In this document: positions 1-6,568 of the stretch, in pieces
How positions within the stretch are numbered: the first letter of the stretch is position 1
How the letters are laid out: each line of letters starts with the position of its first letter
DNA from: Candidatus Caenarcanum sp.
GTDB lineage: Bacteria; Cyanobacteriota; Vampirovibrionia; Gastranaerophilales; UBA9971
Length of the DNA: 12,999 bases
Assembly: GCA_020720345.1 (NCBI GenBank)
Contig: DYOT01000022.1
Span: 1 to 12,999, forward strand
Reading direction: 5' to 3'
The notes under the pieces: generated by a model
Database searches by the model: none
Told to the model about the DNA's origin: nothing
The model's input: the letters and a program-made list of their open reading frames with translations, nothing else
Program-made: the position numbers and the translations under genes

Positions 1-1124
1 GCCATTACCTCACAAATTAAATTTATAACTTCCTGATTTAAATCCCCATAAAACGGCAGGCATAAAACCTTGTTTTTTAAGTCATTAGCAACAGGCAAAT
101 TATCAGGATGAGAAGATAATAATTCTTTATAGCAGCTGTAATCAGAACATATAGGATAAAAATATTTTCTGCTGTAAATATTATGTTTTTTAAATTCCAA
201 ATATAGCTCGTCTCTGCTTATTTTATACTCATTTTCTATGATTATCGGAAAATATTGATAAGAATTTGTTGTATTTTCAGGCATTTGAGGTATTCTAATC
301 CCTTTTATACCGGATAAATTTTGAATATATTTTTCAGCAATTTTCGCCCGCTTGTTTTTTTCTGCTTCAAATAATTCAAGATTTAAGAGCCCCATAGCCG
401 CCTGCAGTTCGTTCATTTTTCCGTTAATGCCGACATCTTCAACTATTTCTTCATCCCTGATTCCAAAATTTCTTAAATTATAAATTTTATTTATCAAGTT
501 TTTGTCGTTGTAAGTTAAACATCCGCCTTCTATTGTATGAAAAAGCTTTGTTGCATGGAAAGAAAACATTGTTATATCGCCAAAATTTCCGATAGCTGCG
601 CCGTTTATTTCTGTTGAAAAAGCATGAGCCGCATCATATATAACTTTTAATTTATGTTTTTTTGCAATTTCGTCAATTTTTTTCACATTACATGGGAAAC
701 CGTAAACATGAACGCCTAAAATTGCAGAGGTTTTGTCAGTAATTAAAGATTCTATTTTATCGGCATCAATAGTCATTGTGTTAGGTTTAATATCGCAAAA
801 AACAGGAATGAGACCGTTCCACGCAATACAATGAGGAGTCGCCGCAAAAGTAAAGGGAGTTGTTATAACTTCGCTTTGATACCGCAAATTAAGAGCTCTA
901 ATTGCAGTTAAAAGAGCTATTGTGCCGTTATTAAACAAAGAAACATTTTCAACTTTCAAAACATTTTTGAGTTTTGTTTCAAGAAGTTGGTGTTTTCGCC
1001 CCATATTAGTAAGCTGTTTTGATGCCCAAATTTCTGCCAGTTCATCCTGGAAATCATTTAAATCAGGCAACATGGGCGAAGTTACATATACAGATGCTGT
1101 TATAATTTTATTATTTTCAATCAT
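1..1124 (-). CDS. DegT/DnrJ/EryC1/StrS-family PLP sugar aminotransferase (C-terminus cut by window edge)
   Basis: Likely transfers an amino group to a keto group of a nucleotide-linked deoxysugar, giving an amino sugar for a surface glycan. Translating the minus strand gives 374 complete residues from the ATG at 1124-1122, and only the last few residues lie beyond base 1. Fold-type I PLP motifs are clear: YDAAHAF (about 163-169, with the Asp that contacts the PLP ring nitrogen) and SFHATKLFHTIEGG (about 188-201), where Lys193 should form the Schiff base. The C-terminal stretch LPFYGDLNQEVINLI is also typical of the family. EIWASKQLTNMG and VITTPFTFAATPH recall the VioA-like dTDP-4-keto-6-deoxyhexose aminotransferases, but the exact substrate is inference. 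An in-frame TAG lies six codons upstream, so this ATG is the first possible ATG start; the ribosome-binding site is weak. It diverges from the acpS/glycosyltransferase pair. Confidence 0.93.
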   Translation of the reverse strand, partial: MIENNKIITASVYVTSPMLPDLNDFQDELAEIWASKQLTNMGRKHQLLETKLKNVLKVENVSLFNNGTIALLTAIRALNLRYQSEVITTPFTFAATPHCIAWNGLIPVFCDIKPNTMTIDADKIESLITDKTSAILGVHVYGFPCNVKKIDEIAKKHKLKVIYDAAHAFSTEINGAAIGNFGDITMFSFHATKLFHTIEGGCLTYNDKNLINKIYNLRNFGIRDEEIVEDVGINGKMNELQAAMGLLNLELFEAEKNKRAKIAEKYIQNLSGIKGIRIPQMPENTTNSYQYFPIIIENEYKISRDELYLEFKKHNIYSRKYFYPICSDYSCYKELLSSHPDNLPVANDLKNKVLCLPFYGDLNQEVINLICEVM

Positions 1125-1149
1125 AATTTTTAAAATATTCTATCCCCAA

Positions 1150-1178
1150 CTAAATTTTAGCAAAAGTTTAAAATTTAG
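1150..1178. repeat. 9-bp inverted repeat in the DegT/acpS divergent region
   Basis: Arms CTAAATTTT (1150-1158) and AAAATTTAG (1170-1178) are perfect complements around an 11-base loop, in the 168-bp gap between two divergent genes. It could be an operator for a dimeric regulator, but AT-rich arms like this also occur by chance in such DNA. Confidence 0.35.
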
Positions 1179-1292
1179 TAAATCAACTAAAAAAAGGGTA
1201 AAATCGAAACCTCTGAAATATGATAATATACTGGAATGAGTTTAATTTAAGAGCGGGATATTTTATACATAAGGAATTTACGAGCATAAACT

Positions 1293-1688
1293 ATGATTGA
1301 GTTAATGGAAAATATTGCGGTGGGAACTGATATAGAAAATATTTCAAGATTTGAAAATAAGTCTTTAGAAAATGACAATGCTTTTTTAAATAAAATTTTT
1401 ACTGAAAATGAAATAAATTACTCTTTTTCAAAAAGCAAACCCTCGCAGCATCTTGCGGCAAGGTATTGTGCAAAAGAAGCCATAATTAAAGCATTAAATT
1501 CTCTAAGCAATTTAAAACTTTTATATAATGAAGTTGAAATTTTAAATAAGCCCGACGGCTCTCCATTTGTAAATTTAATTAATTATAATAACAAATTTTG
1601 CACACAAATATCGCTTTCCCATTGTTCTGACAGAGCAATAGCTTTTGCAGTTGTGAGTAATATAAGGAGTGAAAATGTCAAATCCTAA
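1293..1688 (+). CDS. acpS: Holo-[acyl-carrier-protein] synthase
   Basis: Transfers 4'-phosphopantetheine from coenzyme A to the serine of apo-acyl carrier protein, in the cytoplasm. The N-terminal VGTDIENISRF holds the Mg-binding Asp, and AARYCAKEAIIKAL holds the second metal-binding acid in the KEA motif. SLSHCSDRAIAFAV is the family's C-terminal strand. The length of 131 residues matches the short AcpS type. A second ATG at 1305 would place the two acids at residues 9 and 58, the E. coli AcpS numbering; the ATG at 1293 has the better-spaced GAG (1282-1284), so either start is possible. The last 14 bases overlap the next gene, which suggests translational coupling. AcpS usually sits with lipid or cell-wall genes; here it leads into glycosylation genes. 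It could be the main fatty-acid AcpS or serve a dedicated carrier protein. Confidence 0.92.
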   Translation: MIELMENIAVGTDIENISRFENKSLENDNAFLNKIFTENEINYSFSKSKPSQHLAARYCAKEAIIKALNSLSNLKLLYNEVEILNKPDGSPFVNLINYNNKFCTQISLSHCSDRAIAFAVVSNIRSENVKS

Positions 1689-2565
1689 AGTTAGCGTATG
1701 TCTTATCACATATAATCAAGAAAAATATATTGCAAAAGCCTTAGACAGTATTCTTGAGCAAAAAACCAATTTTAAATATGAGGTTATTGCGGGAGAGGAT
1801 TGTTCAACTGACAATACAAAACAGATTATTCAAGATTATATTGATAAATATCCTCACATAATAAAGCCTGCTTTTAACGAAATTAACAAACAGGGTCAAT
1901 ATCTGGTCGATCTGGTATTAAAAGCAAAAGGAGAATATGTTGCTTTACTTGAAGGAGATGACTACTGGTGTGATGTATATAAACTCCAAAAACAGGTTGA
2001 TTTTTTGGATAAAAATAAAGATTTTTCATATTGCTGCCATAGATTTTATATTGAATACGAAAAAGAAAACTTTGAAATGCGCCATAAATGTTTGGAAGAG
2101 CATTTTTCTGATGAAAAATATAAAGAATATCGAGAAGTTGAATTACATAATTTTGCCAGTCCCTATATTTCAAAAACCCTAACAGTAATGTTTAGAAAAG
2201 ATATTTTTATAAAAAATAATATTCAAAATTATTCTGATTGCATGGGAGATATAGTATTATTTGGAATGTTGCTAAAAAATGAAAAAGCTGCTGTTTTAAA
2301 TGAGCATCTGGGTGTATTTAGATTAAGAAGCTCAGGAAATTTTCATTCTACCTCAGAAGAAAATAAATTTACTGTGCTAACAGAAAATTTTTTAACTCTC
2401 AACAAATATTATGATAATAAAATACTTTCCATAAAAAAAAGATCAATAAATGAAATTAGCCGCCTGGTAGGTATGTTAAAAGAACAAAATCCAGAAAGCA
2501 CTGAAAAAATATTAAAATTTGAAGAAATGAAAAAAAAATTACAAATAGAAATGTGTAAAGATTAA
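1675..2565 (+). CDS. Family 2 glycosyltransferase
   Basis: Probably moves a sugar from a nucleotide-sugar donor to a growing glycan at the inner face of the membrane. The GT-A fold starts at once with VSVCLITYNQEKYIAKALDS (about 6-25). It continues with EDCSTDNT (41-48), binding the nucleotide, and LLEGDDYWCD (91-100), whose Asp-Asp pair is the metal-binding DXD equivalent. The DDYW form is typical of GT2 enzymes of surface polysaccharide loci. The C-terminal third is helical and charged, with no membrane segment that I see. The ATG at 1675 is preferred because AAGGAG (1664-1669) ends five bases before it; the GTG at 1669 lies inside that site. Donor and acceptor cannot be predicted. It overlaps acpS by 14 bases. 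Confidence 0.93.
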   Translation: MSNPKVSVCLITYNQEKYIAKALDSILEQKTNFKYEVIAGEDCSTDNTKQIIQDYIDKYPHIIKPAFNEINKQGQYLVDLVLKAKGEYVALLEGDDYWCDVYKLQKQVDFLDKNKDFSYCCHRFYIEYEKENFEMRHKCLEEHFSDEKYKEYREVELHNFASPYISKTLTVMFRKDIFIKNNIQNYSDCMGDIVLFGMLLKNEKAAVLNEHLGVFRLRSSGNFHSTSEENKFTVLTENFLTLNKYYDNKILSIKKRSINEISRLVGMLKEQNPESTEKILKFEEMKKKLQIEMCKD

Positions 2566-2619
2566 ATTTAATATTGTAAAATAAACTTGATAACTTAGGC
2601 TATTCTTGAGGATATTTAT

Positions 2620-3534
2620 ATGAATGAACAAAATATAGAATTAAAAGAAGAAATTTATCCCGAATTATATTGCATAGAAACTGTTTTAGGCTGTGATCTT
2701 AGCTGTGTAGAATGTGCTACTGGCGGCGGATTAATTACCAGAAAAAAAGGTCATATGTCTTTTGAAAATTTTAAAATAATAGCTGATAAAATCAAGCCTT
2801 ATGCTAAGTTTGTGTATCTATTCACTTGGGGAGAGCCCATGTTAAATAAAGAAATAATAGATATAATTAAATATACTTCAGAATTTGCAAAAACACATAT
2901 AAGCACTAATTGCAAATGTCTAACGCCGCAGCTTGCCGAAGAACTTATAAAATCGGGACTGAGCTATCTTGTTTTATCTATAGACGGAATGACTCAGGAA
3001 GTATATGAGAAATACAGAAAGGGCGGTAATCTTAAGAAGTCTCTCGAATATTTAAAACTGTTTAATGATTTAAATATTAAATACGGAAAGAAAGTATACA
3101 TCGCTGCTCAATATTGTGTTTTTCAGCATAACCAACATGAAATGCAAGCTTTTGAAGATTTTTGCAAAGAATTAGGGCTTTCTCCGACTTTCAGGAAACC
3201 TTATATAAGAAAAAATTCGCAACTTGAACAGCCTGATGACCCAAAATTAAGGAGAGTTATTTATAAAAATATACAAGAGGCAAATCAAGCAATGAAAGAT
3301 TGCTCTACTTTTGACAAATCTATGAATATCCAACTTGATGGAAGTGCAACAATTTGTTGTTATGACTATAATGGGCAAATATCGTTTGGTAATCTTTTTG
3401 AACAAAATATGGAAGAAATATGGAATAGCAAAAATTATAAAAAATTAAGGGAAAACGGAAAACATGGAATTGTCCCGTCATTTTGCAATAAAAACTGTTA
3501 TGCATATCCGCTTGAAGAAAATATGAAAATTTAA
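2620..3534 (+). CDS. Radical SAM protein with SPASM-type C-terminal domain
   Basis: A cytoplasmic iron-sulfur enzyme expected to cleave S-adenosylmethionine and start a radical reaction; the substrate is unknown. The cluster-binding CX3CX2C is Cys25, Cys29 and Cys32 (CDLSCVEC). TWGEPMLN matches the GGEP-type strand that contacts the SAM amino group, with TWGEP replacing GGEP. The C-terminal part IQLDGSATICCYDYNG, then GNLFEQNMEEIWNS and a distal FCNKNC, is the SPASM layout that holds one or two auxiliary [4Fe-4S] clusters. The length of 304 residues is usual for SPASM proteins found in polysaccharide clusters. The start is supported by TTGAGGAT (GAGG at 2608-2611), eight bases before the ATG. 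It lies 54 bases after the glycosyltransferase in the same direction, so they probably share a transcript. No RiPP precursor is visible nearby, so a sugar or lipid-linked glycan substrate is more likely than a peptide. Confidence 0.9.
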   Translation: MNEQNIELKEEIYPELYCIETVLGCDLSCVECATGGGLITRKKGHMSFENFKIIADKIKPYAKFVYLFTWGEPMLNKEIIDIIKYTSEFAKTHISTNCKCLTPQLAEELIKSGLSYLVLSIDGMTQEVYEKYRKGGNLKKSLEYLKLFNDLNIKYGKKVYIAAQYCVFQHNQHEMQAFEDFCKELGLSPTFRKPYIRKNSQLEQPDDPKLRRVIYKNIQEANQAMKDCSTFDKSMNIQLDGSATICCYDYNGQISFGNLFEQNMEEIWNSKNYKKLRENGKHGIVPSFCNKNCYAYPLEENMKI

Positions 3535-3552
3535 TAAATATTTATAAAATTA

Positions 3553-4284
3553 TTAATTATTTTCATCTCGTTTGAATATTATTGTTCTTCTTGTTTTAGT
3601 AATAGGAACATACCCTTTTTTAAATAGAAAATCTACAAGTTCGGATTTCTGATTTTCACTAAAAATATTACAGTCTTCTTTTAAACTTAGATCCTCAATC
3701 ATCAGGAATTTTGGTAGATATTTCTCCCAATTAAGGCTTTTAATAATTTCTAGATCCAAACCTTCTACATCAACATTTAAAAGGTCAATTTTTGTATTTT
3801 CAGGCAAATATTTTTCCAATATTTCATTAATTGTATGAACAGGAATAGTTTTTATTTCTTTTAATGAATATATATTTTCACGTTCAGAAGCAAGTTTTTT
3901 ATCAAAAGTATTACAAGCAGGCTGTTTAAACATAAAAAACTCTAATATATCTTTTTTTGCACCAATTCCAATTTCCAGATTGATATCTTCTGTTCTAAAT
4001 TTATTAAATGCTTCCATCGAACCGGGTGTTGGGTCTATGTTGATACCTCTCCAGCCTTTTTCATAAAAATAATGTGTATTGGAAAACAGAAAGGGGTGAT
4101 GCGCACCTATATCTACATAAAATCCTTTGTAATCAGTATCAGATGCAAAAAAGCTTGATACAAGCATATCTTCACCATCAATTGAATATGATTTTTTATA
4201 GTATGTTCCAATACATTCTTTAAATAATTTTCTATACTGGCGTATTATGAAAAGGTTATATTTTTTTTTAATAAATTTAAGCAT
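3553..4284 (-). CDS. FkbM-family SAM-dependent methyltransferase
   Basis: Predicted to put a methyl group on an oxygen of a sugar or similar acceptor. The family signature is strong. FYVDIGAHHP (about 55-64) is the SAM-binding motif I loop, GWRGINIDPTP (77-87) has the acidic residue after strand 2, and LLNVDVEGLDLEII is the FkbM motif near the active site. The length of 243 residues is normal. The N-terminal 30 residues are very basic (KFIKKKYNLFIIRQYRKLFK), perhaps for membrane or nucleic-acid-like contacts. The ATG at 4284 follows AAAGGAAA by about ten bases. Its stop faces that of the radical SAM gene with 18 bases between, so the two transcription units converge with no obvious GC-rich terminator. 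It follows the next gene (4310-5353) by 25 bases, most likely in one operon. Confidence 0.92.
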   Translation of the reverse strand: MLKFIKKKYNLFIIRQYRKLFKECIGTYYKKSYSIDGEDMLVSSFFASDTDYKGFYVDIGAHHPFLFSNTHYFYEKGWRGINIDPTPGSMEAFNKFRTEDINLEIGIGAKKDILEFFMFKQPACNTFDKKLASERENIYSLKEIKTIPVHTINEILEKYLPENTKIDLLNVDVEGLDLEIIKSLNWEKYLPKFLMIEDLSLKEDCNIFSENQKSELVDFLFKKGYVPITKTRRTIIFKRDENN

Positions 4285-4309
4285 ATTAATAAATTTCCTT
4301 TAGAAAGTA

Positions 4310-5353
4310 TTACTTCTTCACAATATCAACAAATAATGAAGTATATCCAAGGTTACCCTTTTCAAATTGGTATCTCAGGTTTTCAGGAATTGACTCATAA
4401 AATTTTACGGCTTCTTCAGGATTTTTGACAAATGCGGAATTTGGATAATTATCTGCTGTACGAGATACATAGCCATTATCCAAACTATATTTTTCCTTGT
4501 GAAAAATACCGTTATTGTCAAAATATTCTATCGGAATAATATCAAATTTTTCTCTATCAACGATTTCCTGCAACAAATCTATGTTAAAAAAGAGCTTATG
4601 ATCTTCAGAGCCGGAACCTGTGCCGCCGGGTTTTGTCAAATTTTTATAAAACTCGCCGGGGTGATATCCGTCCGGGACTGCAAAACGCAAAACGCCCCCT
4701 CTTTTCAGATATTCATAAATATTGTTAAACGCTGCTTTTACTTCTTCAATCTCCAGATGTTCAAAAACATGCTCTGCAAGAAGATTATCAATAGAATTTT
4801 TCTTTAAAAATCTTGTCCAGTTTTCTTTTTCAGTAATATCAAGCAAATCAACATCTGTGGAAGTCCAGCCTTCAGGAGTTTGTTTTCCTCCGCTTCCTAA
4901 AATAATTTTTATTTTATCCTGTGAATAAATATTTTTTAAAAGATCTATGCGGCTTTTAAAACGTTCATTATATGGATAATTTATTAAAGGTTCGTATTTA
5001 AAATCCCCAACTTCAGGAATTAAATTTTTTCTAAAATAACGTTCAATTATTTCACTTTCATAGACTGAAATTAAAACAACATCAGGTTTTTCTTTTAAGA
5101 AAGTCTCACAATTGTAAGCCTTATAACCATGATATTTATCTCCGTCATTAAATTTTTTATCAGCAACGCCAATTATATTTAATTTGCTAATATCATAATT
5201 TCTCTTGATTATATCAAAAGTTATGCCTGCACCATAAATAATAATTTTTTTATTTTTATACTTCTCAGCAAGTTCATCTATTTTTGTTTGAAAATTTTTG
5301 CTTTTTAAAAATTCTTCAATCATTTTATTTTCGGGACAAATCAAGTTTTTCAT
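4310..5353 (-). CDS. Fusion of N-terminal Rossmann-like domain and class I methyltransferase
   Basis: Two domains are visible. Residues about 30-125 look like a small nucleotide-binding Rossmann unit: KKIIIYGAGITFDIIKRNY with a GAG turn, then IIGVADKKF and KPDVVLISV. This resembles the sugar or NAD-binding domains that accompany glycan-modifying enzymes. Residues about 147-347 resemble predicted class I SAM-dependent methyltransferases: KIKIILGSGGK, GWTSTDVDLLD with the acid after strand 2, LLAEHVFEHL (191-200), and RGGVLRFAVPDGYHPG (218-233). The EHVFEHL/GGVLRFAVPDG pair is typical of a family common in capsule and O-antigen loci. The acceptor is unknown. There is no clear ribosome-binding site before the ATG at 5353; the next in-frame ATG is codon 11, so the true start may be slightly downstream. 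It precedes the FkbM gene, giving two methyltransferases in a row. Confidence 0.82.
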   Translation of the reverse strand: MKNLICPENKMIEEFLKSKNFQTKIDELAEKYKNKKIIIYGAGITFDIIKRNYDISKLNIIGVADKKFNDGDKYHGYKAYNCETFLKEKPDVVLISVYESEIIERYFRKNLIPEVGDFKYEPLINYPYNERFKSRIDLLKNIYSQDKIKIILGSGGKQTPEGWTSTDVDLLDITEKENWTRFLKKNSIDNLLAEHVFEHLEIEEVKAAFNNIYEYLKRGGVLRFAVPDGYHPGEFYKNLTKPGGTGSGSEDHKLFFNIDLLQEIVDREKFDIIPIEYFDNNGIFHKEKYSLDNGYVSRTADNYPNSAFVKNPEEAVKFYESIPENLRYQFEKGNLGYTSLFVDIVKK

Positions 5354-5379
5354 TACAATACACGCTAAAAATTCTTTAA

Positions 5380-5396
5380 GTTAAAAAAATTTTAAC
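5380..5396. repeat. AT-only 7-bp inverted repeat between two minus-strand genes
   Basis: GTTAAAA (5380-5386) and TTTTAAC (5390-5396) pair around three A residues, in the 92-bp gap after the radical SAM gene at 5446-6336. The stem is too weak to call an efficient terminator. It may be an operator or chance. Confidence 0.3.
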
Positions 5397-5445
5397 ATGA
5401 AAATTGTTAATCTTTATTTATTTTTAAAAACTGGTCTGAAAAATA

Positions 5446-6336
5446 TTACCAATTATTTGTAAACATATTTTTATTGCTTGCCTGACAGGAATAACAAATA
5501 TTAGGTTCCATATAAATTTTTGTAGACGCTTCAGAAAGAGTGCTTCCAATCCTGCCGCGCGGGTCGTTTAACAAAGCAGGACAGGCATATATCCCATCCT
5601 CTGCGACAACTCTTGAATTTGCGCAATCAAACAATGAAGTATCACAGTTTTTTAGTCCCTGTCGGGTAACAATGTCATCTTCCTTATATGCAGAATAATT
5701 TTTTTCGTATTCTCCCGATTTTATTAAAGGAATTATTTTGACATTTATATCAGTCGGATGAAAATCAAATTTGGACAGCAGCTTTAAAAAGCCGTTTTTT
5801 AAGCTTTCTTCGTCTTCATCCCAAATATTAACTACAGAAACGATAGGGTTAAAACCGTAATTAACCAGATTCTCCAAACCTGATACTACTTTCCTGAAAG
5901 AGCCTCTTCCTCTGATTTCGTCATTTTTAAGTTCTGTATAATGATCCAGGCTAACTCTAAAAATAAGCTCATAATCATAATCCTGTTCTATTTGTCTTAA
6001 AAATCTTGCTTTTTTGTCATTAATTAAAGTTCCATTGGTTAGCATTGTTACATTATTAAATTTTAAGCAGTGTCTTATAATATTGTTTATATCCCTGTGC
6101 AGAAAGGGTTCTCCTCCACTTAAATAAATTTCTTCAATTCCCTCATCTTTGACACTTTCAAGAACAGTTTTAATTTTGTCCAGATTTAAATAATTTCTTG
6201 ATTTATTTGTCTGACTGCACCCTAAATAACAATGTCTGCATTTTAAATTACATGTAAAACCCGTTAATAAAAACCATAAACTGGTTAATTTCTTTAATTC
6301 AACTGATGGTGCCTGAAAAATCAACTGTGTTGCCAT
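5446..6336 (-). CDS. Radical SAM protein with C-terminal cysteine cluster (unassigned subfamily)
   Basis: A second radical SAM enzyme, not closely similar to the one at 2620-3534. CNLKCRHC (Cys29, Cys33, Cys36) gives the CX3CX2C that binds the SAM-cleaving cluster, with an extra Cys40. LSGGEPFLH is the GGEP motif, and MLTNGTLI and RVSLDHYTE are later barrel strands. In the C-terminal quarter Cys residues occur in NCDTSLFDCANS, YACPALL and ICYSCQ, an arrangement like SPASM or twitch auxiliary-cluster domains. DGIYACPALLNDPRGRIGS reads like the SPASM core. The ORF ends shortly after the last cysteines (NKNMFTNNW), so the auxiliary domain is short. The ATG at 6336 follows GGGGAGAAAG by roughly ten bases. 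It stands behind its own 232-bp intergenic region and may be transcribed alone or with the two downstream methyltransferase genes. Substrate unknown. Confidence 0.88.
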   Translation of the reverse strand: MATQLIFQAPSVELKKLTSLWFLLTGFTCNLKCRHCYLGCSQTNKSRNYLNLDKIKTVLESVKDEGIEEIYLSGGEPFLHRDINNIIRHCLKFNNVTMLTNGTLINDKKARFLRQIEQDYDYELIFRVSLDHYTELKNDEIRGRGSFRKVVSGLENLVNYGFNPIVSVVNIWDEDEESLKNGFLKLLSKFDFHPTDINVKIIPLIKSGEYEKNYSAYKEDDIVTRQGLKNCDTSLFDCANSRVVAEDGIYACPALLNDPRGRIGSTLSEASTKIYMEPNICYSCQASNKNMFTNNW

Positions 6337-6361
6337 TTTTATTCTTTCTCCCCAAAATTCT

Positions 6362-6393
6362 ATTATCTTTAGTCTAGTTTTAGTCTATGTAAA
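6362..6393 (-). promoter_or_regulatory. Candidate promoter with 11-bp-period direct repeats in a 20-bp spacer
   Basis: Read on the minus strand, TTTACA (6393-6388) and GATAAT (6367-6362) flank a 20-base spacer upstream of the radical SAM gene. The spacer is filled by two copies of TTTAGTCTA (plus-strand reading, 6368-6376 and 6379-6387), 11 bases apart or one helical turn. The spacer is longer than the optimal 17, so a regulator may be needed. Both boxes are imperfect, so this is a proposal. Confidence 0.4.
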
Positions 6394-6468
6394 CACTGAA
6401 ATTTTTGAAATAACACAGCTAACCTATGTTTTGCGATAGTTAATTTAAGAATTTTAAGCTCTGCCTGA

Positions 6469-6503
6469 TTAATATTATGGTAAACATATGGGTATAATAT
6501 TAA
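6469..6503. repeat. 10-bp inverted repeat abutting the purD-like terminator hairpin
   Basis: TTAATATTAT (6469-6478) and ATAATATTAA (6494-6503) are exact complements around 15 bases. The right arm overlaps the outer end of the larger hairpin that starts at 6500, so the two structures would compete in RNA. Confidence 0.4.
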
Positions 6504-6549
6504 ATTTGGGGATAATCTTTTGCTTAAAAAAGATTATCCCCAAATTTAA
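6500..6549 (-). terminator. 22-bp perfect hairpin after the purD-like gene
   Basis: Bases 6500-6521 are the exact reverse complement of 6528-6549, with the six-base loop 6522-6527 (GCTTAA on the plus strand). The core GGGGATAATC/GATTATCCCC gives the GC part. It begins 19 bases past the stop of the purD-like gene at 6569 and most simply ends that transcript. The U-run after the stem is poor (AATATTATACCC on the minus strand), so it may act partly as a 3'-end stabilising hairpin, or be a mobile palindromic repeat. Confidence 0.65.
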
Positions 6550-6568
6550 AGTTCAATAAATTAAGATT

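Noticed and set aside
1222..1227. GATAAT as a -10 box for acpS
   Set aside because: No reasonable -35 is found at a suitable distance in this AT-rich gap, so it cannot be told from chance.
922..1239. Plus-strand 105-codon frame antisense to the DegT gene
   Set aside because: Most of it lies opposite the well-supported aminotransferase, it lacks family resemblance, and its composition is that of a shadow frame.
6493..6498. Plus-strand TATAAT suggesting a small RNA promoter
   Set aside because: The -35 is poor and any transcript would run at once into the 22-bp hairpin, with no plus-strand gene beyond.
6337..6568. Possible RiPP precursor peptide for the radical SAM gene
   Set aside because: The only short frame I found on the minus strand is about 15 codons (MFTIILIRQSLKFLN), without core-peptide features. 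The plus-strand ATG frame I checked ends after five codons.
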